From Rhodococcoides fascians A25f (GTDB lineage: Bacteria > Actinomycetota > Actinomycetes > Mycobacteriales > Mycobacteriaceae), in assembly GCF_000760935.2 (NCBI RefSeq), contig NZ_CP049744.1:1-64000 (forward strand): a stretch of 64,000 nucleotides of DNA, written 5' to 3'. A model generated the notes under the pieces. The model saw only the letters and a list, made by a program, of their open reading frames with translations, did no database searches and was not told where the DNA came from. Below are positions 1 through 8,234 of the stretch, one piece after another. How positions within the stretch are numbered: position 1 is the stretch's first letter; each line of letters opens with the position of its first letter. The position numbers were made by a program, and so were the translations under genes.

Positions 1-228
1 CAGCACAGGGAAGAGCACCCAACTCAGGCCCGTCAGGGTCAGTCCGAGGCCAGCGGTGCCGCCCACCAATACCTGCGACGCGTCGGTTCGCGCCGCCATC
101 ACGCATGCGAGAACCGCGAAGGCCAGCCCCAGCAATCCGAACACGGTCTTGATCACCGCTTGTCCACCCCTGAACTGCCTGCGGTAGAGCGTGATTCGCA
201 TCTGCAGGACGGTGCGACCGACCGACAT
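1..228 (-). CDS. ABC transporter permease, N-terminal part (cut by window edge)
   Basis: Only the first 76 codons are present. The ATG at 228 shares one base with the stop of the ATPase gene upstream (TGATG), so the two are probably translationally coupled. The visible protein starts with a short basic segment rich in Arg and Gln, then a hydrophobic stretch (about residues 25-45) and a second one near residues 55-75, as expected for the membrane subunit of an exporter. The substrate cannot be read. The family is inferred mainly from the neighbouring ATPase. Confidence 0.6.
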   Translation of the reverse strand, partial: MSVGRTVLQMRITLYRRQFRGGQAVIKTVFGLLGLAFAVLACVMAARTDASQVLVGGTAGLGLTLTGLSWVLFPVL

Positions 229-992
229 CACGAGCGCATCCAGGACAGGCCGTCCGGGTTCTGATCACGCGTACCGACGAGGCGAACGAAGGCATCGTCC
301 AGGGTCCCGCCGCCGCGGACCTCGTCGACGGTTCCGGCCGCCACCACTCGGCCTCCGGTGATGACACCGACGTGTGTGCACAGTTGCTCGACGAGCGCCA
401 TGACGTGGCTCGACAGAATCACCGACCCGCCGGAGCGGACGAACTGGACGAGGATGGTTCGAATCGTGGTGGAGGAGATGGGGTCGACAGCTTCGAAAGG
501 CTCGTCCAGCACCAGCAATCGCGGCCCGTGCAGCAGCGCCGAGGCCAGACCGATCTTCTTGGTCATTCCCGCGGAGTAGTCCGCGATGACGGTTCCTCCG
601 GCGTCGGTCAGGTCCAATGCGTCCAGCAGCTCGTCTCGACGCTGCGCGATGACGTCTTCCGGCATCGCGCGCAGTCGACCGATGTAGGTCAGAAGCTCGT
701 GGCCGGTGAACTGGGAGGGCAAGGTCAGCCCGTCGGGCAGCACACCGAGTAGTTCTTTCGCCGCGATCGGATCGGCCCAGACGTCTCGTCCGAATACCAG
801 ACTCCGCCCGTACTGCGGCCTCAGCAGCCCCACTGCCATGGACAGCGACGTCGTCTTGCCTGCACCGTTGGGTCCTACCAACCCGAACATCGAACCGGGC
901 GGAACCATCAGCGACAGGTCGTCGACCGCAACCTTGGGGCCGAAGGCCATGCACATGTGCTCGAGCAGCAGGGCGGGAGGATTCGTTTGCAC
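228..992 (-). CDS. ABC transporter ATP-binding protein (exporter type)
   Basis: A 254-residue ATPase with Walker A GPNGAGKTT, a signature region reading YSAGMTKK, Walker B LLVLDEP and the H-loop SSH. It resembles ATPases of CcmA/YhaQ-type exporters, which energise a separate permease; the next gene supplies that subunit. I chose the GTG at 992 because the sequence TAGTCT lies 7 bases upstream (1000-1005), a good leaderless -10, and because longer starts would run into the divergent SDR gene. ATG starts further in are possible. The substrate is unknown. Confidence 0.88.
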   Translation of the reverse strand: MQTNPPALLLEHMCMAFGPKVAVDDLSLMVPPGSMFGLVGPNGAGKTTSLSMAVGLLRPQYGRSLVFGRDVWADPIAAKELLGVLPDGLTLPSQFTGHELLTYIGRLRAMPEDVIAQRRDELLDALDLTDAGGTVIADYSAGMTKKIGLASALLHGPRLLVLDEPFEAVDPISSTTIRTILVQFVRSGGSVILSSHVMALVEQLCTHVGVITGGRVVAAGTVDEVRGGGTLDDAFVRLVGTRDQNPDGLSWMRS

Positions 993-1050
993 AGGTAACA
1001 GACTAACGGTATGGGCGGTTTCGTCATGCGGCGTCGGTCGAACGCACCGG

Positions 1051-1056
1051 TACCAT
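1051..1056 (+). promoter_or_regulatory. -10 element for a leaderless SDR transcript
   Basis: TACCAT followed by exactly six bases and the ATG at 1063. This is the TANNNT-N6-RTG arrangement typical of leaderless actinobacterial genes. No convincing -35 is seen. Confidence 0.45.
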
Positions 1057-1062
1057 TCGGGC

Positions 1063-1866
1063 ATGAATCGCACTGCAGTGGTCACCGGAGCTTCGTCGGG
1101 CATCGGGCGGGCCGTCGCGTCGGCTCTGGTCGCCCGTGGCTACCGGGTGATCGGCACCTCCCGAAACCCGGATTCGATGACCGACGCGCAGCGGGCGTCG
1201 GGCGTCGAATATCGAGCCCTCGACCTGACCGACACCGCGTCGATCGGCGCGTTCGTCGCGGAGCTGGGTGCCGTCGACATTCTGGTCAACAACGCAGGCG
1301 AGAGCCAGTCGGGACCCTTCGAGGAACTGCCGACCGACGCCATCGAACGACTCTTCCAATTGAACGTGTTCGGCGCAGTGACGCTGTCGCAGAACGTGAT
1401 TCCCGGTATGCGCGAGCGGGGTTACGGCCGCATCGTGATGGTCGGCTCGATGCTGGCCAGCTTCCCCCTCGCCTATCGCTCGTCTTACGCGTCGACGAAA
1501 GCAGCGATCAAGGGCTTCTCCGACGCGGCGCGTCTGGAACTCTCTCCCTTCGGCGTGTGGATGACCACCGTCGAGCCGGGATCGATCAACACCGGAATCA
1601 GCGAACGCCGTACCAAGTACATCGCTGCGGATTCGGTTCACCGAGACGATTTCCACACCGCGATCTCGTCCCTGGATCGCAAGGAGGGAACCGGCATCTC
1701 CGCCGAGGACGTCGCCGAGGTGGTACTGAAGGCCATCGAGGCCGACAAGCCGAAACCCTTGTACGCCAGAGGAAGCAACGCACCGGTCGTGTTTCTGGCG
1801 CGACGGTTGCTGCCGGCGACATTCATGGAGAAGACGATCGCGAAGATGTTCGGGCTGAAGAGATAG
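1063..1866 (+). CDS. Short-chain dehydrogenase/reductase
   Basis: A 267-residue classical SDR. It has the NAD(P)-binding TGASSGIG near the N-terminus, NNAG in the middle, and the catalytic Ser...YxxxK (a Ser in GSM, then YASTK). Length and motifs fit a complete enzyme of the oxidoreductase family with a Rossmann fold, cytosolic. The C-terminus has a basic tail (FGLKR) and extra residues typical of SDRs acting on lipidic or hydrophobic substrates, but the substrate is not predictable. It is divergent from the ABC exporter. Confidence 0.93.
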   Translation: MNRTAVVTGASSGIGRAVASALVARGYRVIGTSRNPDSMTDAQRASGVEYRALDLTDTASIGAFVAELGAVDILVNNAGESQSGPFEELPTDAIERLFQLNVFGAVTLSQNVIPGMRERGYGRIVMVGSMLASFPLAYRSSYASTKAAIKGFSDAARLELSPFGVWMTTVEPGSINTGISERRTKYIAADSVHRDDFHTAISSLDRKEGTGISAEDVAEVVLKAIEADKPKPLYARGSNAPVVFLARRLLPATFMEKTIAKMFGLKR

Positions 1867-1883
1867 TTTGAACCTCTGACCTG

Positions 1884-3464
1884 GTGGAATACAGCCGGGT
1901 GATAGAAACTCTCGGCCTGGTCCTGGCTGCCACGGGTCTGATCGTCGCCGCGCAGGTGATCTCGAAGAAGACGACGCTGCCCGCGGCAGCGTTGTTGACC
2001 CTGGCCGGCCTGGCCGTCTCGGCGTCGGCGTTGCCCGACATCGTCCTCGACCCCGAGGTCGTTCTGACCCTGGTGATCCCGCCGCTGCTCTACAGCGCTG
2101 CCCTGAACTCGTCACTGATCGCCATCCGCCGCAACGTGTGGACGATCTTGAGTTTGTCGGTCGCCCTCGTGGTGGCGACCGCTGCGCTCGTGGGCGTCGG
2201 TCTGTGGTTGCTCGTTCCGGGTATCACGCTTGCCGCTGGTATGGCGCTCGGTGCCGCCGTGGCACCGCCGGACCCGGTGGCCGCCCTTGCGGTCGGTCGA
2301 CGCGCCGGCATTCCACCGAAGCTGGTGACCCTCATCGAAGGGGAGGGTTTGCTGAACGACGCCACCGCGCTGACGATGCTGACCGTGGCCATCGCCGCTA
2401 TCTCGAGCCAGGACATGACGTTCGCTCACGCCGGCGGATTGTTCGTGTTGGCGGCAGTCGGCGGCATCGTCGTCGGATTGGTCGTCGCCCTGCTGATTCG
2501 ATTGGTACAGCGATACGTTCACGATTCTTTGCTGCTCAACATCGTGTCGCTGGCGACGCCGTTCGTTGCGTACCTGGCGGCCGAAGAGGTTCATGCGTCG
2601 GGAGTTCTGGCCGTCGTGGTCGCGGCACTGGTGATCGGGCATCACACTCGCCACGCCATCTCCGGAGCCAGCCGCCTGCAGACCAGCGCGGTGTGGCGGC
2701 TGATAGATCTGCTGCTCGAAGGCTTCGTGTTTCTGTTGATCGGCGAGCAGTTGCCCACCGTGGTCGGCGGCCTGTCGGCATACTCGGGGACCACCATCGC
2801 CCTCGCAGTCACGGTCACGCTCGCCGGAGTCCTGCTGCTGCGGCCGCTGTGGTTGCTGACCACGGGGCTGTCCGCACGCGAGGCGGTGGTGATGAGCTGG
2901 GCCGGCACTCGTGGAGTCATCACCGTCGCGGCCGTGTTCACTTTGCCCCTGACGATCGACTCCGGTGAGCCGTTCGAGAGCCGAGACCTGTTGCTGTTCT
3001 GCGCATTTCTGGTCGTGCTGGTGACGGTCGTCGGACAGGGCTTGACGTTCGCTCCGCTGGTGCGAAAGCTGAACGTCGTCGCCGACCCCGCAGCAGAGGC
3101 ACGTCTGCGAAACGAAGCGCGTGAGGGATCGGCCAAAGCTGCACTGTCACAGCTGGATCGCATCGCCGACGAGGAAGAACTCGACGACGAGGGACGGGAG
3201 ATACTGCGCCACGAGTTGGAGCATCGGATCGACCGGTACCACCGCCGACTCGACCATCTCGACGAGTCCGAGGTGGGCGACTCGGTGATCTCGCCGGAGC
3301 AGATCGCCGCGATGAGTACCCGCCGACGCATCCTGGCGGTCGAGCGGGAGGAGTTGCTGTGCTGGCGAGATGCCGGCCGGCTACCGGACAACAGCATGCG
3401 TAGCCTCGAGCACGAACTCGACCACGAGGAGCATTCGTTCCGTCCGCACCGAGAGACCGACTAG
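1884..3464 (+). CDS. CPA1-family Na+/H+ antiporter
   Basis: A 526-residue polytopic protein with about 12 hydrophobic segments in residues 1-400 and a charged cytosolic tail of about 120 residues. It carries the CPA1 motifs PPDPVAA and EGEGLLNDATAL, where the Asp of the ND pair is the ion-binding residue. Such antiporters exchange cytoplasmic Na+ or K+ for external protons in pH and salt homeostasis. GTG 1884 is used; the in-frame GTG at 1899 is an alternative. Its 3' end overlaps the convergent pirin gene by four bases. Confidence 0.93.
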   Translation: MEYSRVIETLGLVLAATGLIVAAQVISKKTTLPAAALLTLAGLAVSASALPDIVLDPEVVLTLVIPPLLYSAALNSSLIAIRRNVWTILSLSVALVVATAALVGVGLWLLVPGITLAAGMALGAAVAPPDPVAALAVGRRAGIPPKLVTLIEGEGLLNDATALTMLTVAIAAISSQDMTFAHAGGLFVLAAVGGIVVGLVVALLIRLVQRYVHDSLLLNIVSLATPFVAYLAAEEVHASGVLAVVVAALVIGHHTRHAISGASRLQTSAVWRLIDLLLEGFVFLLIGEQLPTVVGGLSAYSGTTIALAVTVTLAGVLLLRPLWLLTTGLSAREAVVMSWAGTRGVITVAAVFTLPLTIDSGEPFESRDLLLFCAFLVVLVTVVGQGLTFAPLVRKLNVVADPAAEARLRNEAREGSAKAALSQLDRIADEEELDDEGREILRHELEHRIDRYHRRLDHLDESEVGDSVISPEQIAAMSTRRRILAVEREELLCWRDAGRLPDNSMRSLEHELDHEEHSFRPHRETD

Positions 3465-4243
3465 CCGGCGATTGCGGCGTGCATCTCCCAGACGATCACT
3501 TCGGCACCACCGGCGGTGCTCAGTTTCTGGCCGCCGCCTCCGCTCACGCGCACGGCATCGCCCTCGGCCAGTAGTCCGACGCCCTCGAGCATCGCCTCAC
3601 CCTCCGCCACGAAGATGTGCACGAACGGCGCGTCGGGTATCTCGACGGGAGCCTGCCCGGCCTGCAAGCGCGCCACGTGCATGGCCGCGTACTTGTTCTT
3701 GATGCGAATGGCCGCATGATCGGCATGGTCCGGCATGCCGGATGCGACGGGAACCAAACCGCCGCTGAGCAATTCGTCGTCGATCTCGAGCTGTTCGTAA
3801 CCCGGGGTGATGCCCTGCTCGTCGGGCACGACCCACATCTGGACGAACCGAACAGGATCGCCGTGCTTGCCCGCATACGAGCCGGCGGTATCACCGAGTC
3901 GCCACGAATCGTTCTTTTCCGAGTGCAGAATTCCGGTACCCGCACTCATGCGCTGCGCGAGGCCGGGGTAGATGACGCCGGAGTGGCCCATCGAGTCCTG
4001 GTGCACCAGCGATCCCTGCAGGACCCAGGTGACGATCTCCATATCGCGATGCGGGTGCGTATCGAATCCCATTCCCGGGGTGACGATGTCGTCGTTGTTG
4101 ACCATCAGGACGCCATGGTGGGTGTTGCCACGATCGAAGTGATTGCCGAAAGAGAACGAGTGCTTGGAGTCCAGCCAGCCGATCTTCGTCTTGAATCGGT
4201 CGTCGGCGCGCCGGATGTCGAGTGTGGTTGCTGCAGAGGTCAT
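3461..4243 (-). CDS. Pirin family protein
   Basis: A 260-residue double-cupin protein. The N-terminal cupin carries the metal-binding pattern THPHRDMEIV followed by a His about 18 residues later and a Glu, typical of the pirin iron site. Pirins include quercetin 2,3-dioxygenases and transcription cofactors, so the exact role is open. The C-terminal pirin domain begins near residue 160. A second pirin lies at 5303-6025; the two share many blocks, such as MEI(V/I)TWVL, YPGL.QRMSAGTGI and VPVASGMP, and look like paralogues around the MarR/VOC divergon. Confidence 0.92.
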   Translation of the reverse strand: MTSAATTLDIRRADDRFKTKIGWLDSKHSFSFGNHFDRGNTHHGVLMVNNDDIVTPGMGFDTHPHRDMEIVTWVLQGSLVHQDSMGHSGVIYPGLAQRMSAGTGILHSEKNDSWRLGDTAGSYAGKHGDPVRFVQMWVVPDEQGITPGYEQLEIDDELLSGGLVPVASGMPDHADHAAIRIKNKYAAMHVARLQAGQAPVEIPDAPFVHIFVAEGEAMLEGVGLLAEGDAVRVSGGGGQKLSTAGGAEVIVWEMHAAIAG

Positions 4244-4276
4244 GTCATTGCCTCGAATCTCGAAATAGGTGGGTGC

Positions 4277-4768
4277 TCAGAGAACGTGCGAGCCGTACAT
4301 CTCACCGAGCGGATCGGCGATGAGTTCCAGCCGCGCACCGTCGGGGTCGCGGAAGTACAGCGAGACGTCACTGTGCTCGATCAACTCGATTCCGGCGTCG
4401 GTCAGCTTGGTGCGTAGATGCTCCCAACGGGTGGGCTCGACGCTGATGGCCACGTGGTGCAGTCCACCCAGAACCTCCGCGTACGGACCGACGTCGAGGC
4501 CCGGGAAGTCGAAGAAGGCCAACAGGTTGTTGTTGCCGATGTCGAAGAAGAAGTGGGAGGAGCCCGGGTAGTCGCGGTTCTCGATGAGCTCGGTGAGCGG
4601 GAACTCGAGCAGACCCTGGTAGAAGCGCACCGTTGCTTCGACGTCGCTGCTGACCAGCGCGGTGTGATGAAGTCCGCGGGCAGACGACGCGGGCCGCTCA
4701 CCGGCCGGCTTCAGGTACTGCCCACGAATACGTTCCCGCTCTGTGGTGTGTAGATCTGTCTCGGTCAT
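4277..4768 (-). CDS. VOC/glyoxalase superfamily protein
   Basis: A 163-residue protein with two paired beta-alpha-beta-beta-beta modules. It shows HHTALVSSDVE and FYQGLL at the first module, HHVAISV at the second, and the C-terminal FRDPDGARLELI with the metal-ligand Glu. This fits a small metal-dependent dioxygenase, isomerase or resistance protein of the vicinal oxygen chelate group. A strong GGAGGGTGGAG precedes the ATG. It is divergent from marR across two matching dyads, so it is probably repressed by that MarR. Confidence 0.9.
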   Translation of the reverse strand: MTETDLHTTERERIRGQYLKPAGERPASSARGLHHTALVSSDVEATVRFYQGLLEFPLTELIENRDYPGSSHFFFDIGNNNLLAFFDFPGLDVGPYAEVLGGLHHVAISVEPTRWEHLRTKLTDAGIELIEHSDVSLYFRDPDGARLELIADPLGEMYGSHVL

Positions 4769-4786
4769 CGCTCCACCCTCCGGTCA

Positions 4787-4808
4787 AGTAGTTGCTTCGT
4801 CAACTACT
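4787..4808. promoter_or_regulatory. MarR operator 1 (inverted repeat)
   Basis: AGTAGTTG and CAACTACT form a perfect 8-bp dyad around six bases. The core TAGTTG-N6-CAACTA recurs 37 bp downstream at 4826-4843. It lies between the divergent VOC gene and marR. Confidence 0.75.
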
Positions 4809-4825
4809 GAGAACAGTACACCGGT

Positions 4826-4843
4826 TAGTTGCGTTGTCAACTA
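4826..4843. promoter_or_regulatory. MarR operator 2, overlapping the marR -10
   Basis: TAGTTG-N6-CAACTA repeats the core of operator 1. Its right edge runs into TAGCAT (4842-4847), which sits exactly six bases before the marR ATG and is its likely leaderless -10. Binding here would block marR transcription, so autorepression is likely. Confidence 0.72.
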
Positions 4844-4853
4844 GCATGGAGGT

Positions 4854-5306
4854 ATGGATTCACCACGGTGGCTCGATGCCGACGAACAGCGGGCCTGGCG
4901 CGCGTACCTCGACGCGACGCGGCTACTGCTTCGCGACCTCGACAATCAACTCACACGCGACTCGGGAATCTCGTTCACCGACTTCGAGTTGCTGGTCGTT
5001 CTGTCGGAGGCACCCGACCGTCGCCGACGTATGAGCGAACTGGCAGACGCTGTCACCACGACTCGCAGCGGCGTCACCAGGGCCATCAGCCGACTCGTCG
5101 ACAACGGCTGGGTCATTCGCGTGAAATGCGACGACGACAAGCGAGGAATGTCCGCCGAGCTCACCGAAGCAGGCATGAACACCCTCACCGCCGCCAGCCC
5201 GGAACACGTCGAGACAGTGCGAGAGAACATGTTCGACCTGGTGGACCCGAACGATCTCGCGGCGCTGACCCGAACTTTCACAGCGATGCGGAACCACGCG
5301 TCGTGA
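4854..5306 (+). CDS. MarR family transcriptional regulator
   Basis: A 150-residue winged-helix repressor. The N-terminal dimerisation helix is followed by a recognition region with RMSELADAV and TTRSGVTRAISRLVDNGW, and a wing with CDDDKRGM. It probably responds to a small aromatic or electrophilic ligand and controls the VOC gene, itself and the downstream pirin and hydrolase. The stop overlaps the pirin start in GTGA. The two dyads at 4787-4843 are the expected binding sites. Confidence 0.92.
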   Translation: MDSPRWLDADEQRAWRAYLDATRLLLRDLDNQLTRDSGISFTDFELLVVLSEAPDRRRRMSELADAVTTTRSGVTRAISRLVDNGWVIRVKCDDDKRGMSAELTEAGMNTLTAASPEHVETVRENMFDLVDPNDLAALTRTFTAMRNHAS

Positions 5307-6025
5307 CCGTGACTCACATACCCGGTGAACAACGCCATCACTGGTGGAACGAATGGCTCGACTCCAAGCAGTCTTTTCCCGCCACCGGCAACTACGACCT
5401 GGCGGCCAACGCGCATGGGCTGCTCATGGTGCACAACGAGGACACGGTGTTTCCGGGTGAAGGCTTCGACTCCCATCAGCACGAGAACATGGAAATCATC
5501 ACGTGGGTACTGGAAGGGACGCTGAAACACACCGACTCCGAGGGTAATTCGGGGATCGTCTACCCAGGCTTGCTTCAACGCATGAGTGCCGGCACCGGCA
5601 TTCGGCACACGGAACGCAACGCGTCGAGCCTGACCAGCCGGGAAAAGCTACGCGTCGTACAGATGTGGATTCCACCCGACACCGACGGACGGGTGCCCTC
5701 GTACGAGGAGCTTGATGTGCGCGACGAGTTGGCATCCGGCGAGCTGGTGCCGGTGGCGTCCGGGATGCCGGGCCGCGGCGGCGTTCGGATCGGTAACCGC
5801 TACGCAACGCTGCATGTCGCTCGACTCGAACCCGGGGAGTCCGTCACCGTTCCCGACGCGCCGTTCGGTCACGTCTTCATGGCCGACGGTTCCGCTGCGT
5901 TCGAGGACGTAGGCGACCTCGCCCAAGGTGACGCAGTGCGACTGACCGGTACCGGCGGACACCGTGTGACAGCGTCGACTGCGAGCGAGATCCTGATCTG
6001 GGAAATGCACGCCGAGTTCGCCTGA
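5303..6025 (+). CDS. Pirin family protein (second copy)
   Basis: A 240-residue pirin that starts at GTG 5303, overlapping the marR stop by four bases (GTGA); GTG 5309 is an alternative. The cupin metal motif reads SHQHENMEII with a later His. It is shorter than the first copy by about 20 residues, because a loop between the cupins is missing. It is second in the marR-pirin-hydrolase operon. A dioxygenase role acting together with the hydrolase on an aromatic compound is plausible but inferred. Confidence 0.9.
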   Translation: MTVTHIPGEQRHHWWNEWLDSKQSFPATGNYDLAANAHGLLMVHNEDTVFPGEGFDSHQHENMEIITWVLEGTLKHTDSEGNSGIVYPGLLQRMSAGTGIRHTERNASSLTSREKLRVVQMWIPPDTDGRVPSYEELDVRDELASGELVPVASGMPGRGGVRIGNRYATLHVARLEPGESVTVPDAPFGHVFMADGSAAFEDVGDLAQGDAVRLTGTGGHRVTASTASEILIWEMHAEFA

Positions 6026-6055
6026 CCGAGCTCTTCTGAGACAGGGAGATTCACC

Positions 6056-6865
6056 ATGCCGACAGTGGTCACCGACGACTCCGTCACTCTGAGCTATATC
6101 GACGAGGGCACGGGCCCGGCCGTGGTGCTCATCGCCGGCTTCTGCGCGCCCGCGACCACATGGGCGTTGCAGCAGAAGGCGTTGGTGGCGGCCGGATATC
6201 GCGTGCTTGCTCTCGATCGGCGCGGCCATGGGGCATCGGAAGCACCGGCCCACGGCGCATCCATGGAGCGGCACGGGCGCGATGTCGCACACTTCCTGGC
6301 AGCGTTGGGCGTCGACGAGGCCGTATTGGTCGGCGGGTCGATGGGAGCGAGCACCGTCTGGTCCTACATCTCGCAATTCGGCACCGACCACGTACGGGCT
6401 GTCGTGTCGGTGGATCAGGCACCGAAGATGGTGAACAGCACAGACTGGCCGAACGGCTTCTACGGACTTACCGAAGAGAATCGAAAGACATTCTTCGACA
6501 AGGGAATACCCGACACCGGCCACGGCCGACCCCAGTGGAAGTCCATTCCGTCGCTGCTGAAGATTGTGGTTGCACTCCGCTCGATGCCGAAGATGGCCTC
6601 ACCCGACACGGCTCCGATGAAGGCGCTGCTCGCCGATCACGCAGCGCAGGATTGGCGCGCAACCATTGCCGGTACCGACAGGCCGTTCCTGATGGTCGCC
6701 GCGCGCGACAGTCAGTTCTGGCCTGCTGCACACGCTTCCGAGTCGGCGGAGCTGAATCCGCTCGGTCGATCGGCGATCTTGGAGAACTGCGGTCACGCCG
6801 CGAACATGGACCGGCCGAACGAGTTCAACACGGCGATGCTGGAGTTCCTCGACTCGATCGCGTGA
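6056..6865 (+). CDS. Alpha/beta hydrolase
   Basis: A 269-residue alpha/beta-hydrolase fold protein. The nucleophile elbow reads GGSMGAS, the acid is probably the Asp in AARDSQFW, and the catalytic His is in NCGHAANMDRP. There is no signal peptide, so it is cytosolic. It begins 30 bases after the pirin with a GGGAG ribosome binding site and is probably the last gene of the marR operon. It resembles esterases and non-haem peroxidases; the substrate is unknown. Confidence 0.92.
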   Translation: MPTVVTDDSVTLSYIDEGTGPAVVLIAGFCAPATTWALQQKALVAAGYRVLALDRRGHGASEAPAHGASMERHGRDVAHFLAALGVDEAVLVGGSMGASTVWSYISQFGTDHVRAVVSVDQAPKMVNSTDWPNGFYGLTEENRKTFFDKGIPDTGHGRPQWKSIPSLLKIVVALRSMPKMASPDTAPMKALLADHAAQDWRATIAGTDRPFLMVAARDSQFWPAAHASESAELNPLGRSAILENCGHAANMDRPNEFNTAMLEFLDSIA

Positions 6866-6883
6866 AGTTACGAGCGTCCAGAT

Positions 6884-6915
6884 CCGAAAGAACTATTGCG
6901 AAATATTTCTTTCGG
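6884..6915. promoter_or_regulatory. Inverted repeat over the promoter of the ArsR-like regulator
   Basis: CCGAAAGAA (6884-6892) and TTCTTTCGG (6907-6915) are perfectly complementary around 14 bases. A TTGCGA (6896-6901) and TATGGT (6918-6923, six bases before the ATG) form a leaderless promoter, and the dyad flanks the -35. It is probably the autoregulatory operator. A terminator is less likely because no T-tract follows. Confidence 0.55.
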
Positions 6916-6929
6916 GTTATGGTTGGTGC

Positions 6930-7517
6930 ATGAGCCCACCACCACCGCCTCGGACGCCGCGGAAGCTGACGGACATGTCCGAGCTGAAGGCACTGACGCA
7001 TCCCATTCGGCTGCGCCTGCTCTACGCGTTGCGCGCCAACAAGTCGATGACGGCAACCCAGCTCGGTGATCTGGTGGACGAGTCACCCGCCTCGGTGAGC
7101 TATCACCTGCGCAAACTCGCCGAACACGGGTTCGTCAAGGAGGTCGAGAACGGCTCGGACAAGCGCCAGCGTTGGTGGTCGGAGGCCAACGAGAACGGGT
7201 TCAGCTGGTCCGAGAACGACTTCGCCGACTCGCCCGAGTCCCTGTCGGCTGCCAAGGCATCCAAGGACTCGTGGTTGGCGCACCAGTGGTCTCGGCTCCG
7301 TGACTTCGACCGGACGTCCGAGTCCTGGGGTCCCGATTGGATTTCGGCGGCGTTCAGCTCCGACGACGTCCTGCGGCTCACTGCCGAAGAGACGAAGGAG
7401 ATGGGCACGGAGATGCGTGCCGTCATCGACAAATGGCGTCGACACGGCGAGGACGCGAGCACAGGGGAGCGCGAGCACGTCATGGTACTGATGCACGGAT
7501 TCCCCACTACACCATAG
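6930..7517 (+). CDS. ArsR/HTH_20-type winged-helix regulator
   Basis: A 195-residue protein. Residues 12-85 form a helix-turn-helix of the ArsR-like group (LTHPIRLRLLYAL, TATQLGDL, SPASVSYHLRKLAEHGF), then a longer C-terminal region rich in Trp and Asp/Glu of unknown ligand. This layout is common in regulators of MFS-type exporters, but no such exporter is next to it here. A Pro-rich N-terminus precedes the domain. It is monocistronic or cotranscribed with the small gene that starts nine bases later. Confidence 0.85.
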   Translation: MSPPPPPRTPRKLTDMSELKALTHPIRLRLLYALRANKSMTATQLGDLVDESPASVSYHLRKLAEHGFVKEVENGSDKRQRWWSEANENGFSWSENDFADSPESLSAAKASKDSWLAHQWSRLRDFDRTSESWGPDWISAAFSSDDVLRLTAEETKEMGTEMRAVIDKWRRHGEDASTGEREHVMVLMHGFPTTP

Positions 7518-7525
7518 GAGTTGGC

Positions 7526-7738
7526 ATGTATCCGTTCGATCCGCACACGTACCTCTTCATGGCCAGGCAGGATCGCGATCGACATCTGCTTCTGGCCGAG
7601 CGCCGCAGACTCGCTGCTGCGCAGAAGCGCCTCCGCCGAGACGAACTCCGCGTTCAGAAAGCGTGGGACGAGTTGACGGCATCACTCGCCGATGTCTCCA
7701 TGTCCGAGCGACGGGTGCTCGAGCTGGCTCGACGGTGA
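7526..7738 (+). CDS. Small charged hypothetical protein
   Basis: A 70-residue protein with AGGAG eight bases before the ATG. The sequence is almost entirely helical and basic (many Arg, Leu and Glu), with RDRHLLLAERRRLAAAQ typical of an amphipathic coiled coil. No known domain is recognised. Its closeness to the regulator upstream suggests cotranscription. Confidence 0.6.
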   Translation: MYPFDPHTYLFMARQDRDRHLLLAERRRLAAAQKRLRRDELRVQKAWDELTASLADVSMSERRVLELARR

Positions 7739-7748
7739 CGAAAGCCGT

Positions 7749-8234
7749 TCAGAAGAGCTGCTTTTCGAGCCACACCTCGGCGTAGGGTTCGCTGTTGAAT
7801 GCCGGGACGTCGACATAGCCGAGCCGCGAGTACAAGCGGCGGGCCTCGACCAGATCGGCTCGGGTATCGAGTCGGATTCTGCTGCGGCCGGACTCTCGAA
7901 CAAGATTCTCGATGTACCCGATCAATGATGCGCCGACGCCACCCCTCCGGCCGATCGGATCAACGAAGATTCGCGTCAATTCAGCGATGTCGTCGGATAT
8001 GAAACGTGCTCCACCACAGCCGACGACGGACTGCTCCGCATACGCCACTACGAACGTGCCCGAATCTCCGGCAAGGTCGTCGCTCGGCTCGTCGACCATG
8101 ACTCGGAGCACTTCCTCATCGGACGCCTCTCGGCCGTAGAAGCGCCCGACGATATCGACGTTGTAGCGGTACAGGATCTCCGACGCCGGTTCCGACGATG
8201 GATGAACGACGGCGAAGGTCGCCGGTACAGCCAC
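7749..8234 (-). CDS. GNAT family N-acetyltransferase
   Basis: A 161-residue GNAT. The acetyl-CoA loop reads RRGGVGASL after the beta-strand LTRIFV, with a final motif YSRLGYVDV. The start is taken as the GTG at 8234 that overlaps the stop of the DUF808 gene (TAGTG), giving a compact domain and a coupled operon. The acceptor substrate is unknown. It converges on the small gene at 7526-7738. Confidence 0.85.
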   Translation of the reverse strand: MAVPATFAVVHPSSEPASEILYRYNVDIVGRFYGREASDEEVLRVMVDEPSDDLAGDSGTFVVAYAEQSVVGCGGARFISDDIAELTRIFVDPIGRRGGVGASLIGYIENLVRESGRSRIRLDTRADLVEARRLYSRLGYVDVPAFNSEPYAEVWLEKQLF

